NCBI GenBank assembly: GCA_020726335.1
Contig: DYSU01000014.1
Location: 1-43,270, forward strand
Direction of reading: 5' to 3'
Length of the DNA stretch: 43,270 bases
Origin: Thiomargarita sp.
GTDB taxonomy: Bacteria; Pseudomonadota; Gammaproteobacteria; Beggiatoales; Beggiatoaceae
In this document: in pieces, positions 15,948-24,333 of the stretch
Layout of the letters: every line of letters begins with the position of its first letter
Position numbering within the stretch: the stretch's first letter is position 1
Position numbers and translations under genes: made by a program
The notes under the pieces: model-generated
What the model was told of the DNA's origin: nothing
The model's database searches: none
The model's input: only the letters and a program-made list of their open reading frames with translations

Positions 15948-15970
15948 ATCGTATCTCCCTAAATTAGAAT
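15941..15970 (+). promoter_or_regulatory. Strong sigma-70 promoter of tRNA-Leu
   Basis: Consensus TTGACA (15941-15946) and TAGAAT (15965-15970) with an 18-base spacer, followed by a GC-rich discriminator (TGCGCCG), as at stringently controlled stable-RNA promoters. The expected start is about 25 bases before the tRNA. The -35 box overlaps the divergent TTG start codon of rnr, and the spacer contains the rnr ribosome binding site. Confidence 0.75.
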
Positions 15971-16002
15971 TGCGCCGTCTTTATCCACTGTTTTTTTGTC
16001 AC

Positions 16003-16089
16003 GCCGAGGTGGCGAAATTGGTAGACGCGCCAGCTTCAGGTGCTGGTGGAGTTCACTCCGTGGAGGTTCAAGTCCTCTCCTCGGCACCA
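16003..16089 (+). tRNA. tRNA-Leu (anticodon CAG)
   Basis: Plus-strand class II tRNA with acceptor stem GCCGAGG/CCTCGGC, D-arm TGGCGAAATTGGTAGACGCG, anticodon stem-loop CCAGC-TTCAGGT-GCTGG (anticodon CAG, reading CUG), a long variable arm and T-loop GGTTCAAGTCC. Discriminator A and CCA are encoded (16086-16089). Confidence 0.97.
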
Positions 16090-16207
16090 TGACTGCTTGT
16101 ATCATATCATTAATTTAGAATTTTCCCCAGCAATCATTACATAACAAAGCGTTGACTTTAATCGCTTGATCATCTATATTAGCGTTTTCTAATATATCAG
16201 TTAAATC

Positions 16208-16534
16208 ATGGACAAAGATTCATATCAACACATGTTGGCCGCCGTGCAAGCGTTCCATCACAAACACGATTTCAAAAATCAAGGGGGCGAAGAACTCCCT
16301 TATCGCATCGCTTTGATGGCTGAAGAACTGGGTGAAATTTCCGCTTGTGTCACCAAAGGCAAAGCCCAAATGGAATTGGCCGAAGAAGTCGCCGATTTGT
16401 TGATTTTGGTGCTGGGAACGGCGATTGCCGCCGACTTTGATTTGAACCAAGCGTTTTGGGATAAAATGGCCAAACTGAACCAACGCCAAGGTCGTTTGGT
16501 CAATGGTCGCATTCGGGTTTCTGAATTCAAATGA
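16208..16534 (+). CDS. MazG-like nucleotide pyrophosphohydrolase
   Basis: A 108-residue all-alpha protein of the MazG/iMazG superfamily, which hydrolyses NTPs or dNTPs to monophosphates. The magnesium-binding pattern is visible: EExxE in ALMAEELGEISACV (about residues 36-49) and ExxD in LAEEVADLLILVLG (58-71). It is a single short domain, unlike the two-domain E. coli MazG. Substrate cannot be told from sequence. Its stop overlaps the gmhB start (ATGA), so the two are coupled, perhaps only for expression. Confidence 0.82.
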   Translation: MDKDSYQHMLAAVQAFHHKHDFKNQGGEELPYRIALMAEELGEISACVTKGKAQMELAEEVADLLILVLGTAIAADFDLNQAFWDKMAKLNQRQGRLVNGRIRVSEFK

Positions 16535-17079
16535 AGCTGGTGGTTTTAGACCGCGATGGGGTGATTAATCACGACAGCGATGCGTTTATCAAATCACCCG
16601 CAGAATGGCAGGCAATTGACGGCAGTTTGGCGGCGATTGCGGCGTTAAATCGCGCAGGCTACACCGTGGTGGTGGCCAGCAATCAATCGGGATTGGGACG
16701 CGGTTTGTTTGACCCATCGGCTTTGGACGCGATTCACGCCAAAATGCAACAGCAGTTGCAAGCGGTTGGCGGCTGGCTTGACGGCATTTTTTATTGCCCG
16801 CACGCGCCTGAAGACGGTTGTGCGTGTCGTAAACCGCAAACGGGCTTATTTATGCAGATTAAACAACAATTTAGCGTCGTTAAGCCTGTGTGGGCGGTGG
16901 GTGATTCGTTGCGCGATTTGCAAGCGGCACAAAAAGCGGGTGCCAAACCTGTGTTGGTGCGCACGGGAAAAGGTGAAAAAACATGGCAGGCTTTGCCAAC
17001 CAACCCCCGTTTGTGCCACACGCCTGTTTATCAAAATTTAGCCGCGTTTGTGGCGCATTTACTCAGCACAGAAATCTAA
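16531..17079 (+). CDS. gmhB: D-glycero-beta-D-manno-heptose-1,7-bisphosphate 7-phosphatase
   Basis: HAD-family phosphatase in the ADP-heptose pathway for lipopolysaccharide core. The 182-residue protein has the nucleophile motif VLDRDGVINHD (D7/D9), the squiggle region NQSGLGRGLF, the zinc loop with YCPHAPEDGCACRKP (C-x-H and C-x-C ligands) typical of GmhB, and the final acidic motif AVGDSLRDLQAA. It overlaps the MazG-like gene by 4 bases and the acyltransferase by 1 base (TAATG), giving a tight three-gene unit with envelope lipid roles in the last two. Confidence 0.94.
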   Translation: MKLVVLDRDGVINHDSDAFIKSPAEWQAIDGSLAAIAALNRAGYTVVVASNQSGLGRGLFDPSALDAIHAKMQQQLQAVGGWLDGIFYCPHAPEDGCACRKPQTGLFMQIKQQFSVVKPVWAVGDSLRDLQAAQKAGAKPVLVRTGKGEKTWQALPTNPRLCHTPVYQNLAAFVAHLLSTEI

Positions 17080-17786
17080 TGGCCTTTTTGCGTTCTTGTT
17101 TGTTTTTTATGGGTTTTTTAGGGGTGACGGCGGTGTTTGGCTTGTTGTCGCCTTTGATGTTTTTATGGCCTTATCGTCCGCGTTATTATTTGATGACCCG
17201 TTGGGCGGTTATCATCACGGGGTGGTTGAAAATCAGTTGTGGTTTGCGTTATGAAGTGGAGGGTTTGGCGCATATTCCATCCCAACCTGTGGTGATTTTG
17301 AGCAAACACCAATCAACGTTTGAAACCATTGTTTTTCAAGAGATTTTCCCGCCATTTACTTGGATTATGAAGCGGGAATTGTTGTGGTTGCCGTTTTTTG
17401 GTTGGGGGCTGGCAACGTTTCAGCCGATTCAAATTGACCGCAGTCAGGGCATTAAAGCATTGAAACATGTTTTAACCCAAGGAAAACAACGGCTTAAACA
17501 AGGTTTGTCGGTGTTGATTTTCCCTGAAGGCACACGCACCCGTTGGGGCGAAAAAAAACCGTATCGTTCAGGCGGTGCGGCATTGGCCAAAGCCGCTGGC
17601 GTGGCGATTTTGCCTGTCACCCACAATGCGGGGCAATTTTGGCCACGCGGACAATTCACCAAACACGCGGGTGTGGTGAAAATTAAAATTGGCGCGCCGA
17701 TTTCAACCGAGAATAAAACGGTGAATGAATTGACCGCTGAGGTTGAACTATGGATTGAAACCCATACCCCGCGATTGGATTTTTGA
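17079..17786 (+). CDS. plsC: 1-acyl-sn-glycerol-3-phosphate acyltransferase (PlsC type)
   Basis: Makes phosphatidic acid from lysophosphatidic acid at the inner membrane. I chose ATG 17079 (235 aa), which overlaps the gmhB stop by one base; the reading frame stays open upstream inside gmhB. An N-terminal membrane segment (about 8-30) is followed by the catalytic SKHQSTFET (H77, E82; the H-x4-E form common in this group rather than H-x4-D) and the substrate motif FPEGTRTRWG. The pairing with gmhB is common in gammaproteobacteria. Confidence 0.92.
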   Translation: MAFLRSCLFFMGFLGVTAVFGLLSPLMFLWPYRPRYYLMTRWAVIITGWLKISCGLRYEVEGLAHIPSQPVVILSKHQSTFETIVFQEIFPPFTWIMKRELLWLPFFGWGLATFQPIQIDRSQGIKALKHVLTQGKQRLKQGLSVLIFPEGTRTRWGEKKPYRSGGAALAKAAGVAILPVTHNAGQFWPRGQFTKHAGVVKIKIGAPISTENKTVNELTAEVELWIETHTPRLDF

Positions 17787-17885
17787 AACCTTTGTTTAAC
17801 CTGATAGAAATAATAATATATTTTCAACACGTTTAGAACATTGTAGAATGTGTTGCTTTATCATCAAGAGAACAGGAGTTTAACT

Positions 17886-18281
17886 ATGGCAGAATTGTTT
17901 GGCGCAGACTGGATGCGAGCTTTTATGACTGAATGGAACAATGAACCTGAATTAGCGAAGGCATTGGAGAAAATTAATTTTAATTCCACCATTGGCTATG
18001 GCTTTGATGGCGATAACGCGCCCACAGGCGTGATTAAAATTGAAAACGGTCACGCGGTGGCCGCAGGCAATTATAATGGTGAAGCGTTAAACTGGGATTT
18101 GCGCGCCACGAAAGAGAACTGGGAAAAATGGATTAAAAAAGGCATTGGCATGATGGGTTTGGGCATGGCCTATGCCTCACGCAAATTAAAATTTGAAGTG
18201 GGTGATTACAGCGCGATGTTAAAAGACCCCCGCATGGCAGGCCCTTTCATTAAAACCTTCTCGGTAATGGGTCGCATTTAA
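17886..18281 (+). CDS. SCP2 sterol-transfer-like protein
   Basis: A 131-residue cytoplasmic protein resembling the SCP-2 lipid-carrier fold. It has a central strand and loop (STIGYGFDGDNAPTGVIKIE), then GNYNGEALNWDLRATKENW, and a C-terminal helix and strand (GPFIKTFSVMGRI). No signal peptide or catalytic motif is seen. ATG 17886 has a good site (CAGGAG, nine bases upstream). It appears monocistronic, flanked upstream by an AT-rich 99-base gap containing TAGAAT and downstream by a strong terminator. Ligand unknown. Confidence 0.7.
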   Translation: MAELFGADWMRAFMTEWNNEPELAKALEKINFNSTIGYGFDGDNAPTGVIKIENGHAVAAGNYNGEALNWDLRATKENWEKWIKKGIGMMGLGMAYASRKLKFEVGDYSAMLKDPRMAGPFIKTFSVMGRI

Positions 18282-18297
18282 GCTCATCGCTTTATTT

Positions 18298-18326
18298 AAG
18301 CTGAATAATTTTTTATTCAGCTTTTT
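18298..18326 (+). terminator. Rho-independent terminator after the SCP2-like gene
   Basis: AAGCTGAATAA (18298-18308) pairs perfectly with TTATTCAGCTT (18313-18323) around a TTTT loop, and a run of five T ends at 18326. It is 16 bases past the stop codon and separates this gene from the efflux genes. Confidence 0.88.
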
Positions 18327-18348
18327 CTGACAAAATGACACTTTGCAC

Positions 18349-19521
18349 ATGGAATATCGCCAACAACATTTTTTGAAAAAAAGCGTTACCTTATTGCTTT
18401 TATATGTTATTTCGTTCAGCACAGGCCATTCTCAAGAACAAACATGGTTATCTCAAAATGGTTTTGTGGTGCAGGTTTTTCCCATTATTTCCACAGTGGT
18501 GTTAGGCGGCACCGTGATTCCCGCCAAAGAAGTGACGTTTTCCGCTCAACAAGCAGGCCGAGTGGAATTTATTGCAGGTGAAGAAGGCGATGAATTCAAA
18601 ACCGATGATGTGTTATTGCGCTTGACTGACACCGAATTACAAGCCCAACACCGCGCTGCCACCGCCGCTTTACAACTTGCCCAGTCTGATTTACGCAATG
18701 CCGATGTCCAATTTTCTCGTGAACTGATTTCCCCTGATTCAACAGGCAAAGCCCCAGGCGGCATGGCCGTTCCCCATGTGTTTGATGAAATATTCACTGA
18801 ACCGATGTCAGACACATTGAGTTTAGGCGATTCTAAAATGGATCGTTATGCTGATTTACACAGCTACAGTTCCAAAATCAACCAAGCGCGCAGTGCCTTA
18901 CAACACGCCCGTTCAGAATTGGATGCGGTTGAAGCCAAATTGCGCGATGTGCAAAGCATTGCCACTTTTAAAGGCATCATCACCAAAAAATGGGTGGAAA
19001 TGGGCGACACGGTGCAAGCGGGTACGCCGTTGCTGAAATTTGCTGACATCACCCAATTGCAAATTCAATTGGAAGTGCCGTCACGCTTGATCAGCGGTTT
19101 GGACAAAGGCATGTTGTTGCCTGCGCGCTTGGATGTGGGCGGCTGGGGACAAGTGCGGGTCAGTAAAATTTTTCCCATCGCTGACCCGCAACACCACACC
19201 ATTCGGGTTAAGCTGGATTTGCCGCCCAGCGTTGACACCCGTCCCGGTCAATATGCCCAAGTTGAAATTCAAGACATCCAAAACAAACCCAATTATTTGC
19301 CTGTGATTCCGCGCCAAGCGTTGGTGTGGCGCAGCAGTTTGCCGGGTGTTTATGTGATTAAAGACAACAAGCGCGAATTGCGTTTATTGCGGTTAGGCAC
19401 GCCTTATGGCGATGGTTCCCAAGTCACCATATTGAGCGGTATTGAAAACGGTGATGTGATTGAATTAAACCCCAAACATGAAACCAATTCGGGTTGGATC
19501 ACTCCACCGTCTAACCCATAA
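18349..19521 (+). CDS. RND efflux periplasmic adaptor (membrane fusion protein)
   Basis: HlyD/AcrA-type adaptor connecting an inner-membrane RND pump to an outer-membrane channel. Visible: a signal peptide (about 1-28, ending STGHSQ), a split biotinyl-lipoyl domain (FSAQQAGRVEFIAGEEGDEF and IATFKGIITKKWVEMGDTV), an alpha-helical hairpin between them (about 95-205), then beta-barrel (LQIQLEVPSRLISGL) and membrane-proximal domains. I chose ATG 18349 over the TTG six bases earlier; no clear Shine-Dalgarno precedes either. The hairpin holds an unusual Asp/Ser/Pro-rich stretch (ELISPDSTGKAPGG). The pump gene starts 19 bases downstream; no outer-membrane factor gene is nearby. Confidence 0.9.
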   Translation: MEYRQQHFLKKSVTLLLLYVISFSTGHSQEQTWLSQNGFVVQVFPIISTVVLGGTVIPAKEVTFSAQQAGRVEFIAGEEGDEFKTDDVLLRLTDTELQAQHRAATAALQLAQSDLRNADVQFSRELISPDSTGKAPGGMAVPHVFDEIFTEPMSDTLSLGDSKMDRYADLHSYSSKINQARSALQHARSELDAVEAKLRDVQSIATFKGIITKKWVEMGDTVQAGTPLLKFADITQLQIQLEVPSRLISGLDKGMLLPARLDVGGWGQVRVSKIFPIADPQHHTIRVKLDLPPSVDTRPGQYAQVEIQDIQNKPNYLPVIPRQALVWRSSLPGVYVIKDNKRELRLLRLGTPYGDGSQVTILSGIENGDVIELNPKHETNSGWITPPSNP

Positions 19522-19540
19522 TCAAGCATAAGGTCACACC

Positions 19541-22500
19541 ATGGCAGAAACACCCGAAAACGAAACAACCCCACCGACAGAACAAAAAACACCACAAACC
19601 ATTGAAACACATTTGGGTATTGCAGGTTGGATGGCGCAAGCGTTCATCCATTCGCCGTTGTCACCTTTGTTCTTTTTCGCATTGCTGTTCATGGGCATCA
19701 TGGGTTTGGTGTTGACACCACGGCAAGAAGACCCGCAAATTTCCGTGCCAATGATTGACGTGTTTGTGGCCTATCCGGGTGCTTCGGCGGAACAAGTGTC
19801 TCATTTGGTGGTTGAACCTTTGCAACGGGTGTTAAGCGACATTCCCGATGTCAAACACGTTTATGGTGCGTCAGAGCGCGGACGCGGCATGGCCACGGTG
19901 CAATTTGAAGTCGGCGAAGAATTGGAAAAATCCATTTTCAAAGTGCATGACAAATTACAATCCAACATCACAGCCATGCCGCCCGGGGTACATCAACCGT
20001 TGGTCAAACCTGTGGGCATTGACGATGTGCCTGTGGTGACCTTAACCATGTGGTCAAAAGAAGTGGATGAAGGCGCGTTGCGCACCTTGGCTTCTGATGT
20101 ATTACAACACCTTAAAGAAATTCCCAACACGGGTCAAGGTTTTATCGTCGGTGGCCGCAAAGAACAAGTGCGGGTTGAAATTTCGCCTGAAAGATTATCG
20201 GGTTTTGGCATCAGTTTGGCGCAAGTGGCGCAAACCATTCAAACCGCCAACAGCGAAGACCAAGCGGGCAATGTTGAAAGCAACAACATGAATTACACCG
20301 TTTATACAGGCGGTTTTTTGCGCTCAGCACAAGATGTCTCCAATTTGGTCATCGGGATGCACGAATCCCGTCCTGTCTATGTGCGCGATGTCGCCACGGT
20401 GTTTCAAGGCGGCGAAGAAGTCAACAACATGGTGGCCTATTACACAGGCGCGGCCTATGGCCATGGCGATGAAAACAAAGCCAACACCCCGTCAACCAAT
20501 GCACCTGCGGTGACCATTGCCGTGGCGAAAAAAATTGGCACCAACGGTGTGGCCGTGGCCGATGACATTTTGGCCATGATTGATGGCTTAAAAGGGCGCA
20601 TTATTCCCGACAACATCCATGTAGAAGTCACGCGCAACTACGGTGAAACGGCAGAAAACAAAGTCAACGCTTTGATTAAAAAGCTGTTTATTGCCACCGC
20701 TGCCGTTACGGTGTTGGTGTTGTTCAGTTTGGGTATTCGTCCCGCGATTGTCGTCACCCTGGTGATTCCCGTGGTGATTTTAATCACCATATTTTCTGCC
20801 TTTATTTTGGGCTTTACCATTGACCGCGTCAGCTTGTTTGCGCTGATTTTCTCCATCGGTATTTTGGTTGACGATGCGATTGTGGTGATTGAAAACATTT
20901 ACCGTCGCTGGCTGGAAAAAGGTTCAATCGACACGGCAACCGCGATCGATGCCGTGCGTGAAGTGGGCAACCCCACCATTTTAGCCACTTTTACCGTGAT
21001 TGCGGCGTTGATGCCCATGGGTTTTGTCACAGGGATGATGGGGCCTTATATGATGCCGATTCCTGTCTTGGGTTCGGTGGCCATGCTGTTTTCATTGCTT
21101 GCCGCGTTTATGTTCACCCCATGGTTGGCGATGAAAATCAGACCTTCTTTGGAAAAACTGCACAAAGACGAGCGCAAAGAACACGCGTTTAACGAACGTC
21201 TGGAAAAAATCTATAACGTTTTGCTCACCCCGCTGTTGGAAAACAGCAAATTGGGCTTTTTGTTTCTCCTCAGCTTGGTTGCTTTGTTCTTTTTGTCTAT
21301 CAGTATGTTTTATTATCAATCGGTTAACGTCAAAATGTTGCCGCTGGACAACAAACCTGAATTCAGTGTGTTTGTTGACCTGCCTGATGGCACGGCTTTG
21401 CCGGAAACGGCCAATATCGCCCACCGTTTGGCGGAAAAATTGCGCGAATTTCCCGAAGTCACCGCCATTCAAACCTATGTGGGTACATCGCAACCTTTTG
21501 ATTTTAATGGCATGGTTCGCCACTATTATTTGCGCCAACAGCCATGGCAAGCCGATATTCATGTGCAATTGACTGACAAAGAAGACCGCAAACGCAGCAG
21601 CCATGAAATTGCCACCGAAGCGCGCCGCATGGTGAAAGAGCTGACTAAAAACGACAAAGTCAATTTAACCGTGGTGGAAATGCCGCCCGGCCCGCCTGTG
21701 TTGCAATCGGTGGTGGCTGAAATTTATGGCGATAACAATGAAATTCGCCACAAAGTGGCCAACGATTTGACCCAAATTTTCAAAAATGCCAAAACCATGG
21801 ATGATGTCGATAACTACATGGTGGACAATAAACCGACATGGCATTTTGAAGTCGATACTGAAAAAGCGGTGCGGCGCGGTATTTCAGTCGATACCATCAA
21901 TAAAAATTTGGCCATGGCCTTGGGCGGCTATCAAATCGGCGACATCAAACGCGGCACAGTGTTAGAACCCACTTATATCGTGTTACAAATTCCGCTCAAC
22001 ATTCGCTCGCAATTGAGCCGTTTATATGATTTGCCGATTCCCACCCTGGACAGCCAAAGCACCGTGCCGTTGGCTGAATTGGGGCGGTTTGTCCAAACCA
22101 ATGAAGATGAAGTGATTTATCATAAAAATCTGCGTCGGGTTGAATATGTGGTGGGTGAAGCGGTGGGTCTTTATGAAGGCGATAACCAATATGATTTGAG
22201 TTCACCGATTTACGGCATTTTGGAAATTGAAAAAGCGTTGCAAGATTATAAAACCCCCGATAACGTCACGTTATCCGGCTATTTTACCGGCCCTCCACCT
22301 GCCAATGGTTTAACAGGTTTTGAATGGGCGGGCGAATGGACGGTGACTTATGAAACTTTCCGCGACATGGGCATTGCTTTTGGCATTGCCATGGTGTTGA
22401 TTTATATTTTAGTGGTCGGCTTGTTTGGCAATTTTTTGGTGCCGATGATCATCATGTCGCCTATTCCATTGACTTTATTGGGAATTATCCCCGGTCATTG

Positions 22501-23302
22501 GTTGTTTGATGCGGAATTTACGGCCACTTCAATGATTGGCTGGATTGCGTTGGCGGGGATTATCGTCCGCAATTCTATTTTATTGGTCGATTATTCTATT
22601 TTTGAAGTACAACAAGGGATGCCCATTCGCCGTGCGGTGATGTTGGCTTGTAAAACACGGACGCGCCCCATTTTAATCACCGCATTCGCGTTGGTCGGTG
22701 GTGCCAGCGTGATTTTATCTGACCCCATTTTCCAAGGCATGGCGATTTCTTTGCTGTTTGGGGTGTTGATTTCCAGTTTATTGACTTTGGTGGTCATTCC
22801 TCTGGGTTGCATCACCATTGGCCCTGACCGCTTATGCGCAGGCTCGGGCGGGCGTTTTGACCACACCGCTGAAGAAGAGGCCAAAGAACTGAAAGAATAT
22901 GAAGCGCATTCAAAAGAGGTATCCAAACCTTCTTTGGCACTGCGCATTTGGGGCAAAATGGTTGATGTTTTGTCTTTGTTGTTCTATTTGGTGCGTGCGA
23001 TTGGCATGATGTTGGTCATGGGCGTGCAATTTATTTTCAAAAAATTAACCCCCGCCAAACAACAAGACTTCACGCCTGCGCCTGTAACGGAAAAACCGAC
23101 ACCGCTGACCGTGCCTGTGGTTGAACCTGTGGCCGAAACAGAGCCAACACCTGATGAAGTGGCTGAAAAACTCAAAACCAAACCTGCGGCCAAACCTCGG
23201 GTGAGAAAAACCACAACCGCGTCAAAAACAGGCACGCGGCGTGGCATTCGTACCAAATCTGATTTAACGGGTATGGACAATAACCCTGAGGATAATTCAT
23301 AA
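19541..23302 (+). CDS. RND-family efflux pump with long C-terminal extension
   Basis: Proton-driven inner-membrane transporter of the AcrB superfamily. The 1253-residue protein has the two-half layout with membrane helices near 40-60, 385-550, 580-600 and 950-1090, periplasmic loops between, and the proton-relay pair D444/D445 in GILVDDAIVVIENIYRRW. Other markers are the PGASAEQVSHLVVEPLQ and FTVIAALMPMGFVTGMMGPY segments. It exceeds the usual 1030-1060 residues: after the last conserved helix there is an extra hydrophobic segment (about 1140-1165) and an 85-residue Pro/Lys/Ala-rich tail with KPAAKPRVRKTTTASKTGT. Substrate not predictable. Probably co-transcribed with the adaptor. Confidence 0.92.
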   Translation: MAETPENETTPPTEQKTPQTIETHLGIAGWMAQAFIHSPLSPLFFFALLFMGIMGLVLTPRQEDPQISVPMIDVFVAYPGASAEQVSHLVVEPLQRVLSDIPDVKHVYGASERGRGMATVQFEVGEELEKSIFKVHDKLQSNITAMPPGVHQPLVKPVGIDDVPVVTLTMWSKEVDEGALRTLASDVLQHLKEIPNTGQGFIVGGRKEQVRVEISPERLSGFGISLAQVAQTIQTANSEDQAGNVESNNMNYTVYTGGFLRSAQDVSNLVIGMHESRPVYVRDVATVFQGGEEVNNMVAYYTGAAYGHGDENKANTPSTNAPAVTIAVAKKIGTNGVAVADDILAMIDGLKGRIIPDNIHVEVTRNYGETAENKVNALIKKLFIATAAVTVLVLFSLGIRPAIVVTLVIPVVILITIFSAFILGFTIDRVSLFALIFSIGILVDDAIVVIENIYRRWLEKGSIDTATAIDAVREVGNPTILATFTVIAALMPMGFVTGMMGPYMMPIPVLGSVAMLFSLLAAFMFTPWLAMKIRPSLEKLHKDERKEHAFNERLEKIYNVLLTPLLENSKLGFLFLLSLVALFFLSISMFYYQSVNVKMLPLDNKPEFSVFVDLPDGTALPETANIAHRLAEKLREFPEVTAIQTYVGTSQPFDFNGMVRHYYLRQQPWQADIHVQLTDKEDRKRSSHEIATEARRMVKELTKNDKVNLTVVEMPPGPPVLQSVVAEIYGDNNEIRHKVANDLTQIFKNAKTMDDVDNYMVDNKPTWHFEVDTEKAVRRGISVDTINKNLAMALGGYQIGDIKRGTVLEPTYIVLQIPLNIRSQLSRLYDLPIPTLDSQSTVPLAELGRFVQTNEDEVIYHKNLRRVEYVVGEAVGLYEGDNQYDLSSPIYGILEIEKALQDYKTPDNVTLSGYFTGPPPANGLTGFEWAGEWTVTYETFRDMGIAFGIAMVLIYILVVGLFGNFLVPMIIMSPIPLTLLGIIPGHWLFDAEFTATSMIGWIALAGIIVRNSILLVDYSIFEVQQGMPIRRAVMLACKTRTRPILITAFALVGGASVILSDPIFQGMAISLLFGVLISSLLTLVVIPLGCITIGPDRLCAGSGGRFDHTAEEEAKELKEYEAHSKEVSKPSLALRIWGKMVDVLSLLFYLVRAIGMMLVMGVQFIFKKLTPAKQQDFTPAPVTEKPTPLTVPVVEPVAETEPTPDEVAEKLKTKPAAKPRVRKTTTASKTGTRRGIRTKSDLTGMDNNPEDNS

Positions 23303-23342
23303 TAAACCACATCAGCGTTGGCAGAATTTATGGGGCATTGTC

Positions 23343-23975
23343 ATGATCACGATTGTCGGTAATTTAAAAGGCGGGGCAGGCAAAAGCACCGTCGCTTTTA
23401 ATCTGGCCATTTGGTTGCAATCACAGCAAAAAAAAGTGTTGTGTTATGATTTTGACCCCCAATTGACGTTGAGCGATGTGGCTGGTGTGCGCGAAGAAGA
23501 AGGTTTTTTGCCCCCATTGACCGTCAGCAGTCGTTATCAAAAAGACAAAGTGGCACAGTATGATGAGATTTTAATTGATGTCGGCACGGCCAATATGACG
23601 GCGATGAAACGCGCCATCGCCATGGCGGACAGAATTCTCATCCCTGTTGCACCCAGCCAAGCGGATGTTTGGTCAACCCAACGGTTCTTGTATTTGATTT
23701 CCAGCACGATTAGAAATGAAAAACCGCCGCAAATTTCGGTGTTTATCAACCGTGCCGATACCCATAAAGGCATTCGTGAAACCGCTGAAACCGAAGAGGC
23801 TTTGCGGACTTTGCCCGGGATTCAAATTTTAAAACAGCGGTTGTGCCAACGCACCGCTTATCGCCGTTCCTTCAGTGAAGGTTTAGCGGTGTTTGAACTC
23901 AATCCTCGCAGCAAGGCGGCTGAAGAATTGATGCAATTAGCCTATACTTTTTATTACGGAGAATCTCAAACATGA
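23343..23975 (+). CDS. ParA/MinD-type ATPase
   Basis: Deviant Walker ATPase of 210 residues, a family that positions DNA, protein clusters or membrane complexes. The signature KGGAGKST (residues 9-16) and the second motif [12 protein letters not shown] are clear, and [11 protein letters not shown] replaces the usual DTP(G/A) motif. There is no ParB, plasmid replication or chemotaxis gene nearby, so it is an orphan ParA. It starts 40 bases after the RND pump and overlaps the thioredoxin gene by 4 bases (ATGA), suggesting one transcript. Cargo unknown. Confidence 0.85.
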   Translation: MITIVGNLKGGAGKSTVAFNLAIWLQSQQKKVLCYDFDPQLTLSDVAGVREEEGFLPPLTVSSRYQKDKVAQYDEILIDVGTANMTAMKRAIAMADRILIPVAPSQADVWSTQRFLYLISSTIRNEKPPQISVFINRADTHKGIRETAETEEALRTLPGIQILKQRLCQRTAYRRSFSEGLAVFELNPRSKAAEELMQLAYTFYYGESQT

Positions 23976-24298
23976 GTTCACATATCATTGAAGTCAATGA
24001 TGACAATTTTGAAACTGAAGTATTGAAAGCACAATTACCTGTGTTAGTCGACTATTGGGCAACATGGTGCGCACCTTGTCGGATAATTGCGCCCCATTTA
24101 GATATAATTGCTGAAAAATATCAAGGACGGCTGATTGTCGCTAAACTCAATATTGATGACAGTCCCAACACCGCCCGCCGTTATGGTGTGCGCGGCATTC
24201 CCACGTTGATGCTCTTTATCAATGGCGATCTGGAAGCCACCAAAGTGGGTACGTTGAGCATATCGCAGTTGGTCGCTTTCATCGACAGCACCTTATAA
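23972..24298 (+). CDS. Thioredoxin (CAPC active site)
   Basis: Small cytosolic thiol-disulfide oxidoreductase of 108 residues. The active site WATWCAPCR (C33, C36) has Ala where typical thioredoxin 1 has Gly. The cis-proline loop GIPTLMLF and the surrounding VDYWA and [15 protein letters not shown] segments are standard. GGAG (ACGGAGAATC) lies nine bases before the ATG. No signal peptide. Overlap with the ParA-like gene suggests joint expression. Several thioredoxins usually occur per genome, so I do not assign trxA. Confidence 0.92.
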   Translation: MSSHIIEVNDDNFETEVLKAQLPVLVDYWATWCAPCRIIAPHLDIIAEKYQGRLIVAKLNIDDSPNTARRYGVRGIPTLMLFINGDLEATKVGTLSISQLVAFIDSTL

Positions 24299-24304
24299 AA
24301 AATC

Positions 24305-24326
24305 AAGGTGGATGAATATCCACCTT
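24305..24326. other. Perfect 9-bp hairpin between thioredoxin and methyltransferase genes
   Basis: AAGGTGGAT (24305-24313) pairs with ATCCACCTT (24318-24326) around a GAAT loop, starting seven bases after the thioredoxin stop. There is no T-run, so it may stabilise the 3' end or modulate read-through. The left arm contains the only Shine-Dalgarno-like sequence before the next gene. Confidence 0.55.
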
Positions 24327-24333
24327 GCTCACC

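Noticed and set aside
17079-17786. Missing catalytic Asp in the acyltransferase H-x4-D motif
   Set aside because: His-x4-Glu (HQSTFE) is the normal form in this proteobacterial PlsC group, so it is not an inactivating change.
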